Shown here: positions 34,108-43,392 of the stretch, in pieces
How the letters are laid out: each line of letters opens with the position of its first letter
Position numbering within the stretch: position 1 is the first letter of the stretch
Origin: UBA11740 sp049273695
GTDB taxonomy: Bacteria; Acidobacteriota; Blastocatellia; Pyrinomonadales; Pyrinomonadaceae
NCBI GenBank assembly: GCA_049273695.1
Contig: JBASRE010000042.1
Span: 186,001 to 250,000 of the forward strand
Reading direction: 5' to 3'
DNA: 64,000 nt
Notes under the pieces: generated by a model
Told to the model about the DNA's origin: nothing
Database searches by the model: none
Seen by the model: only the letters and a program-made list of their open reading frames with translations
Translations under genes and position numbers: made by a program

Positions 34108-34212
34108 GCGAAGGGCGCCGCTCACATGCAAGTAGATTGGCAGACACACGCAATGCGTGCGTTCGCCTCCTAACTCAAAGAAGTCGGTTGATCAATTTCT
34201 TCGCAAGCACGT

Positions 34213-34237
34213 AAGGGAGCGCAGTTGCCGCTCCCTT
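34213..34237 (+). terminator. terminator after lamin-tail gene 1
   Basis: AAGGGAGCG (34213-34221) pairs perfectly with CGCTCCCTT (34229-34237) around a 7-base loop, followed by TGTCTTG. Confidence 0.75.
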
Positions 34238-34420
34238 TGTCTTGCCCTCCAGCCATGAACAGCGTCGCGGAATCTTATTGACAGGTTCCGCCGGTCAAAA
34301 TAATATGTTTCCGCCGAAAGGCATCCCCCCAATTAAGTCAGATCGCCTTAGGGTTCCAGGATTTCACGATAAGGGTTCTGTGTTCCGGCTATTACTTTGG
34401 GCAAATTCTAGATCTTGAGA

Positions 34421-34459
34421 CGTCATTGACTCCAACTAACCTCTAGTTAGTTAATGACG
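34421..34459 (+). promoter_or_regulatory. two-part inverted repeat upstream of lamin-tail gene 2
   Basis: CGTCATT...AATGACG form an outer stem (34421-34427 with 34453-34459) and AACTAAC/GTTAGTT an inner stem (34434-34440 with 34446-34452) around a 5-base loop. It lies 110 bp before the gene, outside the coding regions, and could be a protein-binding operator or an RNA hairpin in the leader. Confidence 0.5.
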
Positions 34460-34568
34460 ATACTGTTCGCAGTTCACTGCTCTAAAACGTCGCGCTTAAC
34501 CCACGGCGTCCTCATCAACTCCTACAGTTTGATCGCTAAGCTATGAAACTATTCAGGAGGAGATAAGA

Positions 34569-35780
34569 ATGCATTTAGCACTTCGTCGGGTTCCATTTCT
34601 GGTCTTGGGTATTTTGGGTTTTGTTCTTCTGGCGCATCAAAGCGCGTCGGCGCAATTAATCATTAGTGAATTTCGCGTCCGCGGGCCGAACGGAGCGAAT
34701 GATGAGTTTATAGAGCTTTACAACAACAGCGGCGCCGACCACACCGTTGCCAGTGCCATGCCCAGCACCGGCTACGCGGTCGCGGCCTCGAACGGCGTGG
34801 CGCGTTGCGTGGTTCCCAATGGAACCGTGGTACCCAATCGCGGCCACTACTTATGTGTCAATTCCGTCGGATACTCGTTGGCTTCATATCCGGCCGGCAA
34901 CGGCACGACCGCGACGGGCGATGCCACTTACGTTATAAACATCCCGGACAACGCGGGCATTGCTATTTTCAACACATCGGTGGCGGCCGACTTCACGCTC
35001 GCGAATCGAATGGATGCGGTAGGCTCCACATCTGAAGCCAACACGCTTTACAAAGAAGGGACCGGCTATCCGGCGCTGACGCCCTTCTCAATCGACTACA
35101 GCTTCTATCGGGACAACTGCGGCAAGAGCGGGTCGATCACGACATTTGGTGTATGTACGATAAGCACGCCGAAAGACACCAACAACAATGCTGCGGACTT
35201 TGTTTTTGTAGACACGAACGGGACGTCGGCCGGCGCGGGACAACGGCTGGGAGCCCCGGGGCCAGAGAACCTATCGAGTCCGATTCAGCGGAATGCTTCG
35301 TTCGACGCACCGGTTCTCGATATTTGTGTCGGCGTTGCTTCACCACCCAACCGGGTGCGTGATTTCACCAGCGATCCCGCGAACAACTCCACTTTCGGTA
35401 CTCTCGACATCCGAAGGACGATTACAAACTTTACCGGTGGCAATGTGACTCGTCTTCGCTTTCGCGTCATAGACCTGACCACGTTCCCGGCGCCCTCGGG
35501 CATCGCTGATCTGCGCCCGCGAACGTCGACGGCAGTAGTCGTGACGGTAGATCGCCCACCGTGCGGCTCAGGGACATCGAATGTAACCGTTCAAGGCACG
35601 ACGCTGGAGCAGCCGCCGTCACAGCCAAACGGCGGCGGGTTCAATTCGTCGTTGTCGGCCGGAACAGTCACCTTGGCCACCCCGCTTGCCAACGGTGCGT
35701 CCGTCGACGTTAGGTTCCTTTTGGGTATTCAACAAACCGGCAGCTTCAAGTTTTTTCTGAATGTTGAAGCGTTGCCATAA
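34569..35780 (+). CDS. secreted lamin-tail-domain protein 2
   Basis: A 403-residue paralogue of the 32575 product without its basic linker. The signal (LVLGILGFVLLAHQSASAQ) is followed directly by the lamin-tail domain (LIISEFRVRGPNGANDEFIE) and a C-terminal beta domain (FGTLDIRRTITNFTGGNVTR, LRPRTSTAVVV) ending in QTGSFKFFLNVEALP. A strong GGAGGAGAT site precedes ATG 34569. The two genes are a tandem duplication that has diverged; each has its own terminator, so they may be expressed separately. Confidence 0.85.
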   Translation: MHLALRRVPFLVLGILGFVLLAHQSASAQLIISEFRVRGPNGANDEFIELYNNSGADHTVASAMPSTGYAVAASNGVARCVVPNGTVVPNRGHYLCVNSVGYSLASYPAGNGTTATGDATYVINIPDNAGIAIFNTSVAADFTLANRMDAVGSTSEANTLYKEGTGYPALTPFSIDYSFYRDNCGKSGSITTFGVCTISTPKDTNNNAADFVFVDTNGTSAGAGQRLGAPGPENLSSPIQRNASFDAPVLDICVGVASPPNRVRDFTSDPANNSTFGTLDIRRTITNFTGGNVTRLRFRVIDLTTFPAPSGIADLRPRTSTAVVVTVDRPPCGSGTSNVTVQGTTLEQPPSQPNGGGFNSSLSAGTVTLATPLANGASVDVRFLLGIQQTGSFKFFLNVEALP

Positions 35781-35800
35781 CTACAGAGCATTCGGCAATT

Positions 35801-35831
35801 AAAAAGGAGAGGCATCACGCCTCTCCTTTTT
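35801..35831 (+). terminator. strong terminator after lamin-tail gene 2
   Basis: A 13-bp perfect stem (A5 plus GGAGAGGC at 35801-35813, complement at 35819-35831) with a 5-base loop; the T run forms part of the stem and the A run on the other side makes it bidirectional, so it may also serve the convergent reductase gene. Confidence 0.92.
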
Positions 35832-35855
35832 CTTTCATCGCATGAGCTGTAAGCG

Positions 35856-37061
35856 TCACAGAGGCTTCAGCGCACTTCGCGCCAGCTTCTTTTTCAAACC
35901 GACATAGCCTTGATCGCCGGCAACAAGTTCGCCAAGGACTTTGCGGATGCCGCGATGTCCGCGCGCGAACTCAATCATCCGGTCGGTAAACGGCGCGCCC
36001 CAGAAGTTTCCATAAAACCGGCGGCGCATCTGTGACGCGCGTTTTAAATCGCCTCCGAAATCTGCGCGCCAAAGTCTCTCGTATTCTTCCGGCTGGCCTT
36101 TCAGGTACGCCTTCGCAAACAGTTCCGCGGATTTCAGCGCGTAGTAAATCCCTTCGCCGGTTACCGGATCGGCAAACCCCGCCGCGTCACCAAGCAAAGC
36201 CCAACCGTCGCCGCAGGCTTTGCGCGTGTCCCACGTGCGCGGCGCCAGACCGGGAATCCGCGCGGCGTAACGCTCAGCCTTGGGCCGCAAGTTTTTAAAT
36301 TCCGCTTCGTCGCGCTTGCGTGACCAGAGTCGCATCGCACGCGCATTACCAACGTGCGCGACTTCGTAGTAACTCACCATGAAATCCCACAACAAGCGAT
36401 CGAGCGCTTCGTGATCGAATGCGTCCTGCGTGGTCGCAATCCCGAAACTCACATGATCGATTCGCGGAAACGCCCACGCGTAACCAACCCACTTGGGCAG
36501 AAAAGCAACCACCGTCGCGGCGTCGGGTGACTCAGGCAACGGCGCGCGATAACCGAATGCAACTTCCATCTCAGCGGGCGGCAAAGGGCCGGCAAGCCTC
36601 TTCGCAATCGCGCTGTTCGCGCCATCTGCTCCGACCAGGTACTGGCAGGAAAACTCGGCGCCGCTCTTTGTTTTGATCGTCCAGGCGTCATCGGTCCGCT
36701 TAAATCCCTGGCCGGAGATTTTGTCTGCGAACACTTGAGCGCCCGCTTCGCGCGCACGCTCGCGCAGGAAAGTGTCGAATGCGATGCGCGAGTAAACCGC
36801 GAACGGCTCGTCCAGTTTAAGGTGAAGGTGCTTGCCCGAAGGCGAATACATGTCGAGTTCGTCAATCGTTCGTCCCACGGCCTCAAGCAAATGCGGCCAG
36901 GCCTTCAAAGCTTTTGACGTTACGCCGCCGCCACAGGCCTTTGGTTCGCCCTCGGGCCGCCCGTCGAACAGCGCCACGCGCACGCCGGCGCCCGCGAGCC
37001 GTTCCGCGGCAAACGATCCGGCGGGCCCGGCGCCCACAATGATCACGTCAAACTGCTTCAT
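35856..37061 (-). CDS. geranylgeranyl reductase family flavoprotein
   Basis: A 401-residue FAD-dependent oxidoreductase. It has the dinucleotide-binding VIIVGAGPAGSFAAERLAGAG motif (by its core GAGPAGSFAA), the family-specific KACGGGVTSKAL, the active-site QYLVGADGANSAIAKRL, and the second FAD motif GWALLGDAAGFADPVTGEGI. This family saturates isoprenoid double bonds, for example on archaeal lipids, chlorophyll side chains or quinones; in Acidobacteriota the substrate is unknown. It sits alone on the minus strand, divergent from the MEMO-AMMECR1 gene. Confidence 0.92.
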   Translation of the reverse strand: MKQFDVIIVGAGPAGSFAAERLAGAGVRVALFDGRPEGEPKACGGGVTSKALKAWPHLLEAVGRTIDELDMYSPSGKHLHLKLDEPFAVYSRIAFDTFLRERAREAGAQVFADKISGQGFKRTDDAWTIKTKSGAEFSCQYLVGADGANSAIAKRLAGPLPPAEMEVAFGYRAPLPESPDAATVVAFLPKWVGYAWAFPRIDHVSFGIATTQDAFDHEALDRLLWDFMVSYYEVAHVGNARAMRLWSRKRDEAEFKNLRPKAERYAARIPGLAPRTWDTRKACGDGWALLGDAAGFADPVTGEGIYYALKSAELFAKAYLKGQPEEYERLWRADFGGDLKRASQMRRRFYGNFWGAPFTDRMIEFARGHRGIRKVLGELVAGDQGYVGLKKKLARSALKPL

Positions 37062-37243
37062 GAGCGGCTAATCATAAACCGCGATATGAGTTCAGCACCA
37101 CTTCCGATGCATCGGGATTAGCGGTGGGTCGCGCTGACTAACATTCGCCCTAATGATGCTCGGGCTTCTGACACACCAACGCCGGTGCTAGAATCTCGCC
37201 ATTCAAGCGGATTCAAAACCTCTTTGGCCGACAGAGTTCGCCT

Positions 37244-38629
37244 ATGGCCATTGCTGACTCACTAGTTTTCGCCGGCATCGCTCCGCATCCGCCGATAATG
37301 GTTCCGGAAGTCGGCGGCGAGTCGTGTGCCGAGGTGCAAAATTCCATCAGTGCGATGGCTGAACTGACGCGGCGCGTCATAAACAGTGGCGCGGAAACCG
37401 TTGTTCTGATTTCGCCGCATGCGCCGCTCGAACCGGTGGCGTTCGTCGCTTACGAGGGCCCGAAGCTTTACGGAGACTTCTCGATGTTTCGCGCGCCCGA
37501 AGCGACTGTTGAGGCCGCGCTCGATGCCGAGCTGCTGTCTGAGATCACGCGAGCCGCCGAACAACACAACTTAATCACGCTGCGAATTCTGGGCGCCGAT
37601 CTCGATCACGGTACAGCGGTGCCGCTCTATTTCCTCCAACGGAACGGTTGGAACGGCAAAGTCGTCGCGCTCGGGTACAGCTTTCTTTCGAACGAAGATC
37701 ACCTGCGCTTCGGTAACTGCATTCGCCAGGCGATCGCTACGTTGCGACGGCCGGTCGCGTTTATCGCCAGCGGCGATCTCAGTCACAGATTGAAACCCGG
37801 CGCGCCCGCAGGATTTAATTCAGAAGCGCACCGGTTCGATGAAGCAGTCGTTGACGCGATTCAATCTTGCCAACCATATCGAATCGCGACTATCGATCAG
37901 GATCTGCGCCGGCTCGCCGGTGAGTGTGGCTATCGATCGATGCTGGTGGCGTTGGGTGTAGTGGAAGATGCCCAAGCTTCGTGCGAGGTTCTCAGCTACG
38001 AAGGGCCGTTCGGCGTCGGTTATCTTGTCGCGCAACTCATGTCTGGGTACGCAGGCGTCCCGCCTGCTTCTTCCGCTGTCGATCGTGCAGACGAGACGTC
38101 TGCGTACCCGGATATCCCCGCGCTCGCTCGGCACACGATCGAAACTTTTATCAAAACCGGAGAAGTCGTCGTCCCGCCTGACCCACCCGCTAATGCAGGT
38201 GGGTCTGACCTTTCTTTCCGCGCCGGCTGCTTCGTCTCGATCAAGACGCACGCAGGCGATTTGCGCGGGTGCATCGGCACGATCGATCCGGTCAAAGACT
38301 CGCTCGCCGTAGAGATCATCGCCAACGCGGTCAGCGCTGCCACACGCGACCCGCGCTTCCCGCCCGTGCGCGCCGATGAACTCCCGAACCTGAAGTATTC
38401 GGTCGATGTGCTGTCAGCGCCTGAGCCTTGCACACTTGCGGATCTGGATCCGAAAACCTATGGCGTGATCGTGGAAGATGAATCGGGGCGTCGAGGTCTT
38501 TTGCTCCCAAACCTCGAAGGTATCAAGGCGGCGGCGGAACAAGTCGAGATCGCTTCACGCAAAGCCGGCATTCCTGTCGGCTCGCCCGTCAAACTGTTTC
38601 GCTTTCGCGCGGATCGTTATTCGGAATAG
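37244..38629 (+). CDS. AmmeMemoRadiSam system protein B-A fusion (MEMO/LigB plus AMMECR1)
   Basis: A 461-residue fusion. The N-terminal part (about 5-265) is a class III extradiol-dioxygenase/MEMO-like domain: GIAPHPPIMVPEVGG, LISPHAPLEP, GADLDHGTAVPLYFL and FIASGDLSHRL carry the metal-binding His pattern. The C-terminal part (about 300-461) is AMMECR1: AGCFVSIKTHAGDLRGCIGT, ATRDPRFPPV and KYSVDVLSAPEP. In most genomes these are encoded with a radical SAM protein; none is beside it here. The role of the system is still unclear. The linker (about 268-290, SGYAGVPPASSAVDRADETS) is encoded by a REP-like palindrome, and a second one follows. Confidence 0.92.
   Translation: MAIADSLVFAGIAPHPPIMVPEVGGESCAEVQNSISAMAELTRRVINSGAETVVLISPHAPLEPVAFVAYEGPKLYGDFSMFRAPEATVEAALDAELLSEITRAAEQHNLITLRILGADLDHGTAVPLYFLQRNGWNGKVVALGYSFLSNEDHLRFGNCIRQAIATLRRPVAFIASGDLSHRLKPGAPAGFNSEAHRFDEAVVDAIQSCQPYRIATIDQDLRRLAGECGYRSMLVALGVVEDAQASCEVLSYEGPFGVGYLVAQLMSGYAGVPPASSAVDRADETSAYPDIPALARHTIETFIKTGEVVVPPDPPANAGGSDLSFRAGCFVSIKTHAGDLRGCIGTIDPVKDSLAVEIIANAVSAATRDPRFPPVRADELPNLKYSVDVLSAPEPCTLADLDPKTYGVIVEDESGRRGLLLPNLEGIKAAAEQVEIASRKAGIPVGSPVKLFRFRADRYSE
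38045..38109. repeat. REP-like palindrome inside the MEMO-AMMECR1 coding region
   Basis: Arms 38045-38067 and 38087-38109 are reverse complements at 20 of 23 positions (starting gggtacgcaggcg), with a 19-base loop. The frame is kept open and the repeat encodes the linker between the two enzyme domains. Confidence 0.88.
38180..38206. repeat. second palindrome inside the MEMO-AMMECR1 linker
   Basis: GACCCACC (38180-38187) pairs with GGTGGGTC (38199-38206) around an 11-base loop. It encodes Pro/Ala/Gly-rich linker residues (DPPANAGGS). Confidence 0.75.
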
Positions 38630-38630
38630 A

Positions 38631-39464
38631 TCACTTCACCGTCAGCGTCATCTTGGCAAAGTATTCCGTTAAGTTTCCCCTGTGCTCCATGGTTTCGCGC
38701 TTGCCCCAGGCGATGATGTAAACGGAATAGACGCCGGCGGGCAGTCGCAACTGCTCGCCGACCGTCGCGTACTTTCGATTCGTCTCGCCAATGTTCTGCT
38801 GATAGTCGTTGACGAAAGCCACGTCTTTACCGTCTGGTCCCTGTTTGTGAAAAACGATCCCGATGAAATCGACACCCACCGGCGTGGGATTTTCGAACAA
38901 CACATTGAACGGCGTGTTGGCCGCCCATTGATTCGACTGGCCCACGCATTTCCAGTTGTCGTCAATTTCTTTGCAGATGCTGACTTTGCCTCCGCCTGAA
39001 GCGGTATTGCCCGCCGCGCGTGGCCCAACGGTGTCTGCGCCCACGTTAAAATCAGTCGTGGCCCACACCTGCGCTTTGTTGTAAAAGTTCACGAGGCGCA
39101 CGAAATACTTGCCCGGCGTGTTAATCGTCAGTTGCGCGTAAGCGGTCGTGTGATTGGGCGAGACCGAATAGTCGATGTACTGCACGTGCTCGCCGTCCGC
39201 GTTGTCCTTTGTCACCAGGAACGTCACGCCTGCCCCCGTCGGCACTTTTGGAAACGAGTAGACGATATGGACGTTGCGCAGCGTTCCTTTCGGACTGAAG
39301 GTCTTCGTCGGATTTACGCACGCCGCAGTTTCGACAACGCTGCCGCCGTACTGCTGCTTCGTGATATTCAAGTCTTCGCAGGTTTCCAGTTTGTACTGCG
39401 CCTGCGCCGCCGACGCGAAAACGAGCGACACCAATAAAGCAAAATAGAAGCGACGAATAATCAT
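38631..39464 (-). CDS. secreted protein of unknown function with two beta-domains
   Basis: A 277-residue exported protein (signal FYFALLVSLVFASAAQAQ). The mature part seems to be two related beta-sandwich units of about 115 residues, each opening with a Cys-containing phrase (YKLETCEDLN; VSICKEIDDNWKCVG) and ending with a strand such as GKYFVRLVNFYNKA or GVYSVYIIAWGKRE. No enzymatic motif is visible and I do not recognise the family. It is convergent with the MEMO-AMMECR1 gene at a 1-bp gap. Confidence 0.75.
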   Translation of the reverse strand: MIIRRFYFALLVSLVFASAAQAQYKLETCEDLNITKQQYGGSVVETAACVNPTKTFSPKGTLRNVHIVYSFPKVPTGAGVTFLVTKDNADGEHVQYIDYSVSPNHTTAYAQLTINTPGKYFVRLVNFYNKAQVWATTDFNVGADTVGPRAAGNTASGGGKVSICKEIDDNWKCVGQSNQWAANTPFNVLFENPTPVGVDFIGIVFHKQGPDGKDVAFVNDYQQNIGETNRKYATVGEQLRLPAGVYSVYIIAWGKRETMEHRGNLTEYFAKMTLTVK

Positions 39465-39544
39465 TAGGGCCTCCTAAATTGCGGCGGATGTTAACGCTGG
39501 GTTGCGTGCTCGTCAATAAGATTCAGAGGTCATGTGTGTTCGTT

Positions 39545-39637
39545 TCGCCTTGGCGATCCTTTGCGTCTTTGCGTGAAATGCCTTTTGCGCGAACGGCGGG
39601 TTCACGCAAAGGCGCCAAGCCGCAAAGAAACGCAAAG
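39545..39637. repeat. CGCAAAG hairpin repeat, copy B
   Basis: Left arm 39545-39579 (cctttgcgtctttgcgtgaaat inside) and right arm 39601-39637 (ttcacgcaaaggcgccaag inside) pair imperfectly around a 21-base loop starting GCCTTTTGCG. Same family as 17893, 49838 and 55244. Confidence 0.85.
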
Positions 39638-39654
39638 AACCCTACACGAGTATG

Positions 39655-40539
39655 CTAGTTCGTTCTCGCATAGAACCTGCCGTTCCAGCGATACACCACG
39701 CGGCGCAGCTTGCGGCCGTTCGCTTCGATTGCCCCGCGTTCGTGTTCTTCGTAAGCGCTGAAGCCCCGCGCCAGTCTTCCATTGCGGATGATATTCAGTT
39801 CATTCGAATCGACAGGCAGGTTGAGATCTCGCGGCTCAGCCAGGAGCATCGCCGAGTAGATTTTGTTCGTCAGCCGGCCATCGGTTCGAAAGATTCGCTT
39901 CGGGGTTGCGTGTCCCGATCGGTCGATAGCAAAGAAGTAACTGACCAGCGAGGGCGGCATGCTATTGCCGGTGGTGACTTCAACTATTCGCTGTCCGTTC
40001 AGATCGGCGAAGTCAATGCCGACCGAATTGTCGGCGCGCGAGTAGTAACCGTCCAGCACCTGAGTTACGAACACGCGGCCGTCTCGCCGGTGCAGCACAA
40101 ATGCATTCGCGCCATTGAAGCCAGTCTGGTAACACGGATCGGCAATCAGTACGAGGCGCGTTTGTTCATCGCCGAAAAGCCACGTGAAAAGACCGCCAGT
40201 TCGCCAGCGTGCTTTCTCTTCTTCGCTCAACTCACCGGCGCTGCCGTGAAGTTCACAAGCGTTCAACTCAGTAACGGTCGACTCCCACCATGCCGGATCG
40301 GTAAATGAACGTAGCGTCTGGACCATACGCGCGAGCGACGCACGTCTTCGCGGCAGACGCAGAATCCGGCTGTCACTCTCAATTAAACTTTCCGAACATT
40401 CGTATTCAAGCCTTGGCAGCGGGCGCACCGCGGCGAACGCTTTTTTGCTGCACAGAGGAACAGCCTTGTCCTGAGCAAAGGCGGGCGAGAAGAGAAGAAC
40501 GGTTGAGAGGAGCGCCAGCAGCGGTCGCGCATCATTCAT
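39655..40539 (-). CDS. secreted protein of unknown function
   Basis: A 294-residue exported protein (signal PLLALLSTVLLFSPAFAQ). The mature part has paired cysteines (VPLCSKK and YECSES; NACELHG and ADPCYQTG) and an aromatic-rich core (WLFGDEQTRLVLIADPCYQT, NGANAFVLHRRDGRVFVTQV). No family is recognised. It is followed upstream by yceH in the same direction with a 36-bp gap, so a shared transcript is possible. Confidence 0.7.
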   Translation of the reverse strand: MNDARPLLALLSTVLLFSPAFAQDKAVPLCSKKAFAAVRPLPRLEYECSESLIESDSRILRLPRRRASLARMVQTLRSFTDPAWWESTVTELNACELHGSAGELSEEEKARWRTGGLFTWLFGDEQTRLVLIADPCYQTGFNGANAFVLHRRDGRVFVTQVLDGYYSRADNSVGIDFADLNGQRIVEVTTGNSMPPSLVSYFFAIDRSGHATPKRIFRTDGRLTNKIYSAMLLAEPRDLNLPVDSNELNIIRNGRLARGFSAYEEHERGAIEANGRKLRRVVYRWNGRFYARTN

Positions 40540-40575
40540 TGCTTCACCGGGGCTCGAAACACTGACGTCGAAACG

Positions 40576-41229
40576 TTACTCAAACTGCTTTCTGAATTCA
40601 GCGAATTGCCTCGCAAGCTCCTCCACCTGCTGCCGCAGCGCTTGAACCTGCTCTTCGAGTTGGGGAGCGCGCGCAGAATCGGCGCGCCGCGCCGGCTGTT
40701 CCGTGGTGGTGGCTTCCAGGTGTGCCAGGTCCGGCTCGCCCGAGAGCAGATGCACATAGCGAGCATCTTTTTGTCCCGGCTGTCTGGGCAGCTTGACCAC
40801 GAGCGGATCGGAATCGCGCGCACTGAGCCCGTGCAAAGTCTCGTCAACTTCTTCCAGGCCTGAGAACTCGTGAAGACGCGAGCCACGCGTGCGAATCTCG
40901 CCGACGGTCTGCGCACCGCTCAACATCAACACGCACATCACCGCGAGTTCCGCGGGATTAAGATGGAGAATCTCAGGCGCGACGTGCTTGAATTTCGGCA
41001 CGCGGCTCGTGCTGCCGTGAAAGACGTAGGCGAGGTTCCGGTCGCGCAAACTGTCGAGGGCGCGTTCGACGTCCGCTTCGGGTAGCGACATCACCGGATT
41101 CCGATTGTTCTTCTGATTGCACGCGGCGGTGAGCGCGTTGAGCGTGAGCGGATAGTATTCAGGCGTCGTGATCTGCTTCTCGATCAGCGAGCCAAGGACG
41201 CGGATTTCTGTTTCGGTAAGCAGCGACAC
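40576..41229 (-). CDS. yceH: YceH family (DUF480) winged-helix protein
   Basis: A 217-residue protein with the DUF480 signature at the start, TETEIRVLGSLIEKQITTPE then YYPLTLNALTAACNQKNNRNP and a second winged-helix unit (MCVLMLSGAQTVGEIRTRGS). The C terminus is a coiled-coil-like tail (EEQVQALRQQVEELARQFAE). The family is widespread in bacteria and its role is not settled; a DNA-binding or envelope-linked regulatory role has been suggested by fold. Confidence 0.9.
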   Translation of the reverse strand: MSLLTETEIRVLGSLIEKQITTPEYYPLTLNALTAACNQKNNRNPVMSLPEADVERALDSLRDRNLAYVFHGSTSRVPKFKHVAPEILHLNPAELAVMCVLMLSGAQTVGEIRTRGSRLHEFSGLEEVDETLHGLSARDSDPLVVKLPRQPGQKDARYVHLLSGEPDLAHLEATTTEQPARRADSARAPQLEEQVQALRQQVEELARQFAEFRKQFE

Positions 41230-41262
41230 GCGCGCATTATACCGACTGCACGGGTACCGATC

Positions 41263-43392
41263 CTATTTCACGATTTCAAAATCTATCATTTGCCATGCGA
41301 CACGGGGTTTCTCTTTTCCAGAAGAGTGATCTCTCACGACAATCTGAAGTTGGTACTCGCCGACAGGCAGCATGCCAAGCTTGAGACCGCCGCCGGCTTG
41401 GATTCGTTTCAAATCGCCCTGGCTGGTGAGATCGATCGGCTGCGGCGCTCCCTCATGGACGAGCTGGCCCTCACGAAAAACTCGGGATTGGGCCGTGAGC
41501 GACGCCCCAGCGTTAGCCTTGCCCGCGCGCGCATTGTAAATGATGTAGCCGAACCAGAGATTGGAACCTGGTACGAAGCGGCGAATAGCGGCATTTCTCA
41601 AATCGCTAACTGAGGGGTTTTGGCTATCTGCGTGCGCCTCAAGTGAAACGGTGATGCCGGACAACGTCAGCACATTTTTCTTCAGATCCGGTACTTCGAC
41701 AAATTGACGTGCCGTTCCGATCTGAGATGACGTTGCATCCCTGACGGCGACGCGGAATTGATAAGCCCCTGGCTTCCTCAGCGGGACGTCAAATTGGTAA
41801 ACCAGGCCGTCGACCCTTAGCAGATCCAAATCCTGGTCATCGACTCGAATCGAGCGCGTTTCGATGATTTGTTGGATGACATTGCCGTTGTCTCCAAAGA
41901 CAATTGCCGCCAGGTTCAAAGTGGCGGTGTGCCCGCCTCCGGGTTCCCTGGTGAATTCGAGATCGCGGGCTGAGAAATGAATCAAGGAACGCAGCAGCGA
42001 GCCCGTTTTTGGCGCCGTGGCGAACAGCGCGGTCAGATGCACTTCAATATCCGAAGCGCCCAGCGGCGACATCAGCGCCATGTTCACGCGATCGTGACTC
42101 GATATTTGCAGCGGGCGAACATCTTCATCCGTCATGCCGTAAAATCCGGATCGCGTACGCACCTTCAGGCCCGAGCCTGTGACCTTCACGGTAATTTTGT
42201 GAAAGCTACGATCGAACGTCGTCTCATCCGGACGATACCCGATTAGATAGTAACCAGTCTGGTCTTCAGTGATTCGCTTGAAATAGTTGTTGGAATTCTT
42301 GATGACGAAGCCGCCCGTCTCTTTCGCCAGATAGTCCTGACCGGCGCGACTCTCCCGAAGCCAAGTACTTTGGGCTGACAACGCGCGAAATGGCTGATCA
42401 CCCGCGGGTCTGGTAAGGGGATTGTGAAAAGAATCGATGGGCGCCATCGCGAATGGCACTAAACCGCGAATGTCCACGCCGTAAATCACCACCGACGACC
42501 GAATCGCCAGCTCCGCGAGCCTTCTTACTCCGCGGTAGTGGTTGAACATTGAATCACCGGCAACGCCGTCCGCAGACATTCGTTCGCCCGGAAAATGCTC
42601 AGACATCAGAATCATGGACTTGCGCCCTGGGATTTCTCGCATGCCGAGTAGAATAAACTGCAACACACTGGTGCTCCGGGCCAATGACTGGCTCGCATAT
42701 GCCAGGCCACCGCTGCCACTCACAAGCGGGTCCATACCTGAAGGAAATATCGAAATACCCAAGCGACTCGACGCGCTATAGCGCAAATTTTCAAGCGCGC
42801 GCATTAGCACTCGCTTGTCGTTAGTGAACTGTTGCAACGCGCCCACTTCGCCTCCAGTGCGAATAATCGCCACCAGGTCGTTGGGCTGCATTTCCTCTTC
42901 AACGAATTTCCGAATCTGTTTTCTTACTTGACCGATCGTCCCCGCCGAGCTGCCGAGATCATCGTAAACGAATGCAATCGTGCGGTGCGGTTCGTTGGCT
43001 TTGAATGGCGGCGCCGGCGGCATCACCGCGTTTTTCGCTGTAGTGGAACTTGCAGTAACCGTCTCAGACTTGTCCGCGGGTTTCGCGACCGATGTGACAT
43101 ACGAGAAGCTCGTAATGAACCGCGGCTTTCCATCCTCGAGGAGTTCAAAATCGTCAGCCGTGAGATTGGTTACCGGCTTGTTGTCTTTTGTAACGACCGC
43201 GTCGATCTGCACCAGATTGGTAGTGATTCGTACGATCTCATCGTCGTCGTCTGATGGGCGTTTGTCCGGCTGAGGATCAAGCGGTGTAGTGACGCGCCAG
43301 GGTGGAGGCGGGTCCTGTTTCGGCGGTTGTTGCGCGCGCACCGGCAAGAGAAATGCAACTGCGACTATTGAAAGGAAAGCTTTCCAACGCAT
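41263..43392 (-). CDS. VWFA-related acidobacterial-type secreted protein
   Basis: A 709-residue exported protein (signal FLSIVAVAFLLPVRAQ). Residues about 55-330 form the von Willebrand A-related domain typical of Acidobacteriota: DAVVTKDNKPVTNLTADDFELLED by its core VTNLTADDFEL, then TIAFVYDDLGSSAGTIGQ with the metal-site Asp/Ser pattern, and KSMILMSEHFPG. The C-terminal half is beta-rich (YYLIGYRPDETTFDRSFHKI). These proteins occur in many copies in this phylum and their role is unknown; adhesion or protein interaction is likely. Single gene on its own transcript. Confidence 0.92.
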   Translation of the reverse strand: MRWKAFLSIVAVAFLLPVRAQQPPKQDPPPPWRVTTPLDPQPDKRPSDDDDEIVRITTNLVQIDAVVTKDNKPVTNLTADDFELLEDGKPRFITSFSYVTSVAKPADKSETVTASSTTAKNAVMPPAPPFKANEPHRTIAFVYDDLGSSAGTIGQVRKQIRKFVEEEMQPNDLVAIIRTGGEVGALQQFTNDKRVLMRALENLRYSASSRLGISIFPSGMDPLVSGSGGLAYASQSLARSTSVLQFILLGMREIPGRKSMILMSEHFPGERMSADGVAGDSMFNHYRGVRRLAELAIRSSVVIYGVDIRGLVPFAMAPIDSFHNPLTRPAGDQPFRALSAQSTWLRESRAGQDYLAKETGGFVIKNSNNYFKRITEDQTGYYLIGYRPDETTFDRSFHKITVKVTGSGLKVRTRSGFYGMTDEDVRPLQISSHDRVNMALMSPLGASDIEVHLTALFATAPKTGSLLRSLIHFSARDLEFTREPGGGHTATLNLAAIVFGDNGNVIQQIIETRSIRVDDQDLDLLRVDGLVYQFDVPLRKPGAYQFRVAVRDATSSQIGTARQFVEVPDLKKNVLTLSGITVSLEAHADSQNPSVSDLRNAAIRRFVPGSNLWFGYIIYNARAGKANAGASLTAQSRVFREGQLVHEGAPQPIDLTSQGDLKRIQAGGGLKLGMLPVGEYQLQIVVRDHSSGKEKPRVAWQMIDFEIVK

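Larger units (their letters stand above)
34108..34568. other. intergenic region with terminator and regulatory hairpin
   Basis: A 461-bp space between the two lamin-tail genes. It holds a terminator near 34213-34237 and a two-part inverted repeat at 34421-34459. I see no gene in it. Confidence 0.7.
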
